Source: SIG589 sp964566175 (GTDB lineage Bacteria; Bacillota; Clostridia; Oscillospirales; Acutalibacteraceae). Taken from it: DNA of 5,974 bases. The notes under the pieces were generated by a model. The model saw only the letters and a list, made by a program, of their open reading frames with translations, ran no database searches and was not told the DNA's origin. The position numbers were made by a program, and so were the translations under genes. The stretch covers positions 1 through 5,974 of the forward strand of contig CAZMHU010000033.1 of the NCBI GenBank assembly GCA_964566175.1, read 5' to 3'. Position 1 is the first letter of the stretch. Each line of letters begins with the position of its first letter. Positions 5,839 to 5,974 of this stretch are shown one piece after another.

Positions 5839-5879
5839 GACGGTTGAAATAGGATTTATCTTATTTCAACCGTCTTTTT
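5839..5879 (+). terminator. Rho-independent terminator of tRNA-Leu
   Basis: GACGGTTGAAATA (5839-5851) pairs perfectly with TATTTCAACCGTC (5862-5874). Three further inner pairs (one G-U) leave the four-base loop TTTA, and TTTTT follows at 5875-5879. The hairpin begins four bases after the tRNA CCA end. The minus strand has no T-tract after the stem, so it acts on the plus strand. Confidence 0.93.
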
Positions 5880-5895
5880 ATGCCTGCTTTTCGGT

Positions 5896-5973
5896 TTAAT
5901 AAGTGATGCTTTGTGTTTTGTTTTCGCTTAAATCAAAGTTATATAACGGTGGCAGTTCAAATTTTCCGATAAC
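5896..5973 (-). CDS. Possible C-terminal end of an unidentified protein (5' part outside window)
   Basis: This minus-strand frame is open from the window edge for 25 codons to TAA at 5896-5898, reading VIGKFELPPLYNFDLSENK and ending TQSITY. The sequence looks protein-like and would be convergent with the tRNA gene. It is too short to identify, no terminator for it is seen, and a plus-strand frame is also open over the same bases, so it may be chance. Confidence 0.3.
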   Translation of the reverse strand, partial: VIGKFELPPLYNFDLSENKTQSITY

Positions 5974-5974
5974 A

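Noticed and set aside
5824..5850. tRNA-Leu 3' end as an integration attachment site
   Set aside because: No integrase gene and no second copy of the tRNA 3' end is visible; its own terminator follows directly.

Overview
The window looks like chromosomal DNA from an anaerobic, spore-forming member of the Firmicutes (Clostridia). This rests on an intact yunB sporulation gene, a canonical NAD+-dependent DNA ligase, strong AGGAGG-type ribosome binding sites, AT-rich sigma-A-like promoters, a CCA-encoding tRNA-Leu gene and an IS30-family transposase tail. The species cannot be named from the sequence.

Layout. Positions 1-172 hold the C-terminal end of an IS30-family transposase (plus strand), followed to about 235 by what is probably the right end of the element. 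Positions 215-890 are a decayed zone on the minus strand. It contains an unrecognised ORF fragment and a frameshifted, shortened metallo-beta-lactamase-fold gene of the PhnP-like type. Positions 887-3514 (minus) are two intact genes packed without a gap, yunB then ligA. The broken metallo-hydrolase gene follows ligA with a 4-base stop/start overlap, so the three form one transcription unit: yunB > ligA > metallo-hydrolase. A sigma-A-like promoter and an RNA hairpin that covers the yunB ribosome binding site precede it.

A strong hairpin terminator at 3608-3637 separates this operon from a monocistronic glycoside hydrolase gene (3641-5563, minus). That enzyme is a clan GH-A-like TIM barrel with a carbohydrate-binding-module-like beta-sandwich inserted into the barrel, and it has no signal peptide. 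Its promoter has a perfect TATAAT -10 box, and two 10-base direct repeats exactly 30 bp apart lie next to the -35 box, as expected for an activator or repressor site. Diverging from it on the plus strand is a complete tRNA-Leu(UAG) gene with its own promoter and terminator (5713-5879). The last 80 bases may hold the C-terminal end of another minus-strand gene.

How the parts relate. The yunB-ligA unit joins a gene known to be used in sporulation to an essential replication and repair enzyme. The glycoside hydrolase appears to be an independently regulated enzyme acting in the cytoplasm on a sugar that cannot be identified here. The left edge shows an IS next to gene decay. No phage-defence system, CRISPR array or new multi-gene system is visible. 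The most unusual items are the domain architecture of the glycoside hydrolase, the repeats in its promoter, and the yunB leader hairpin.
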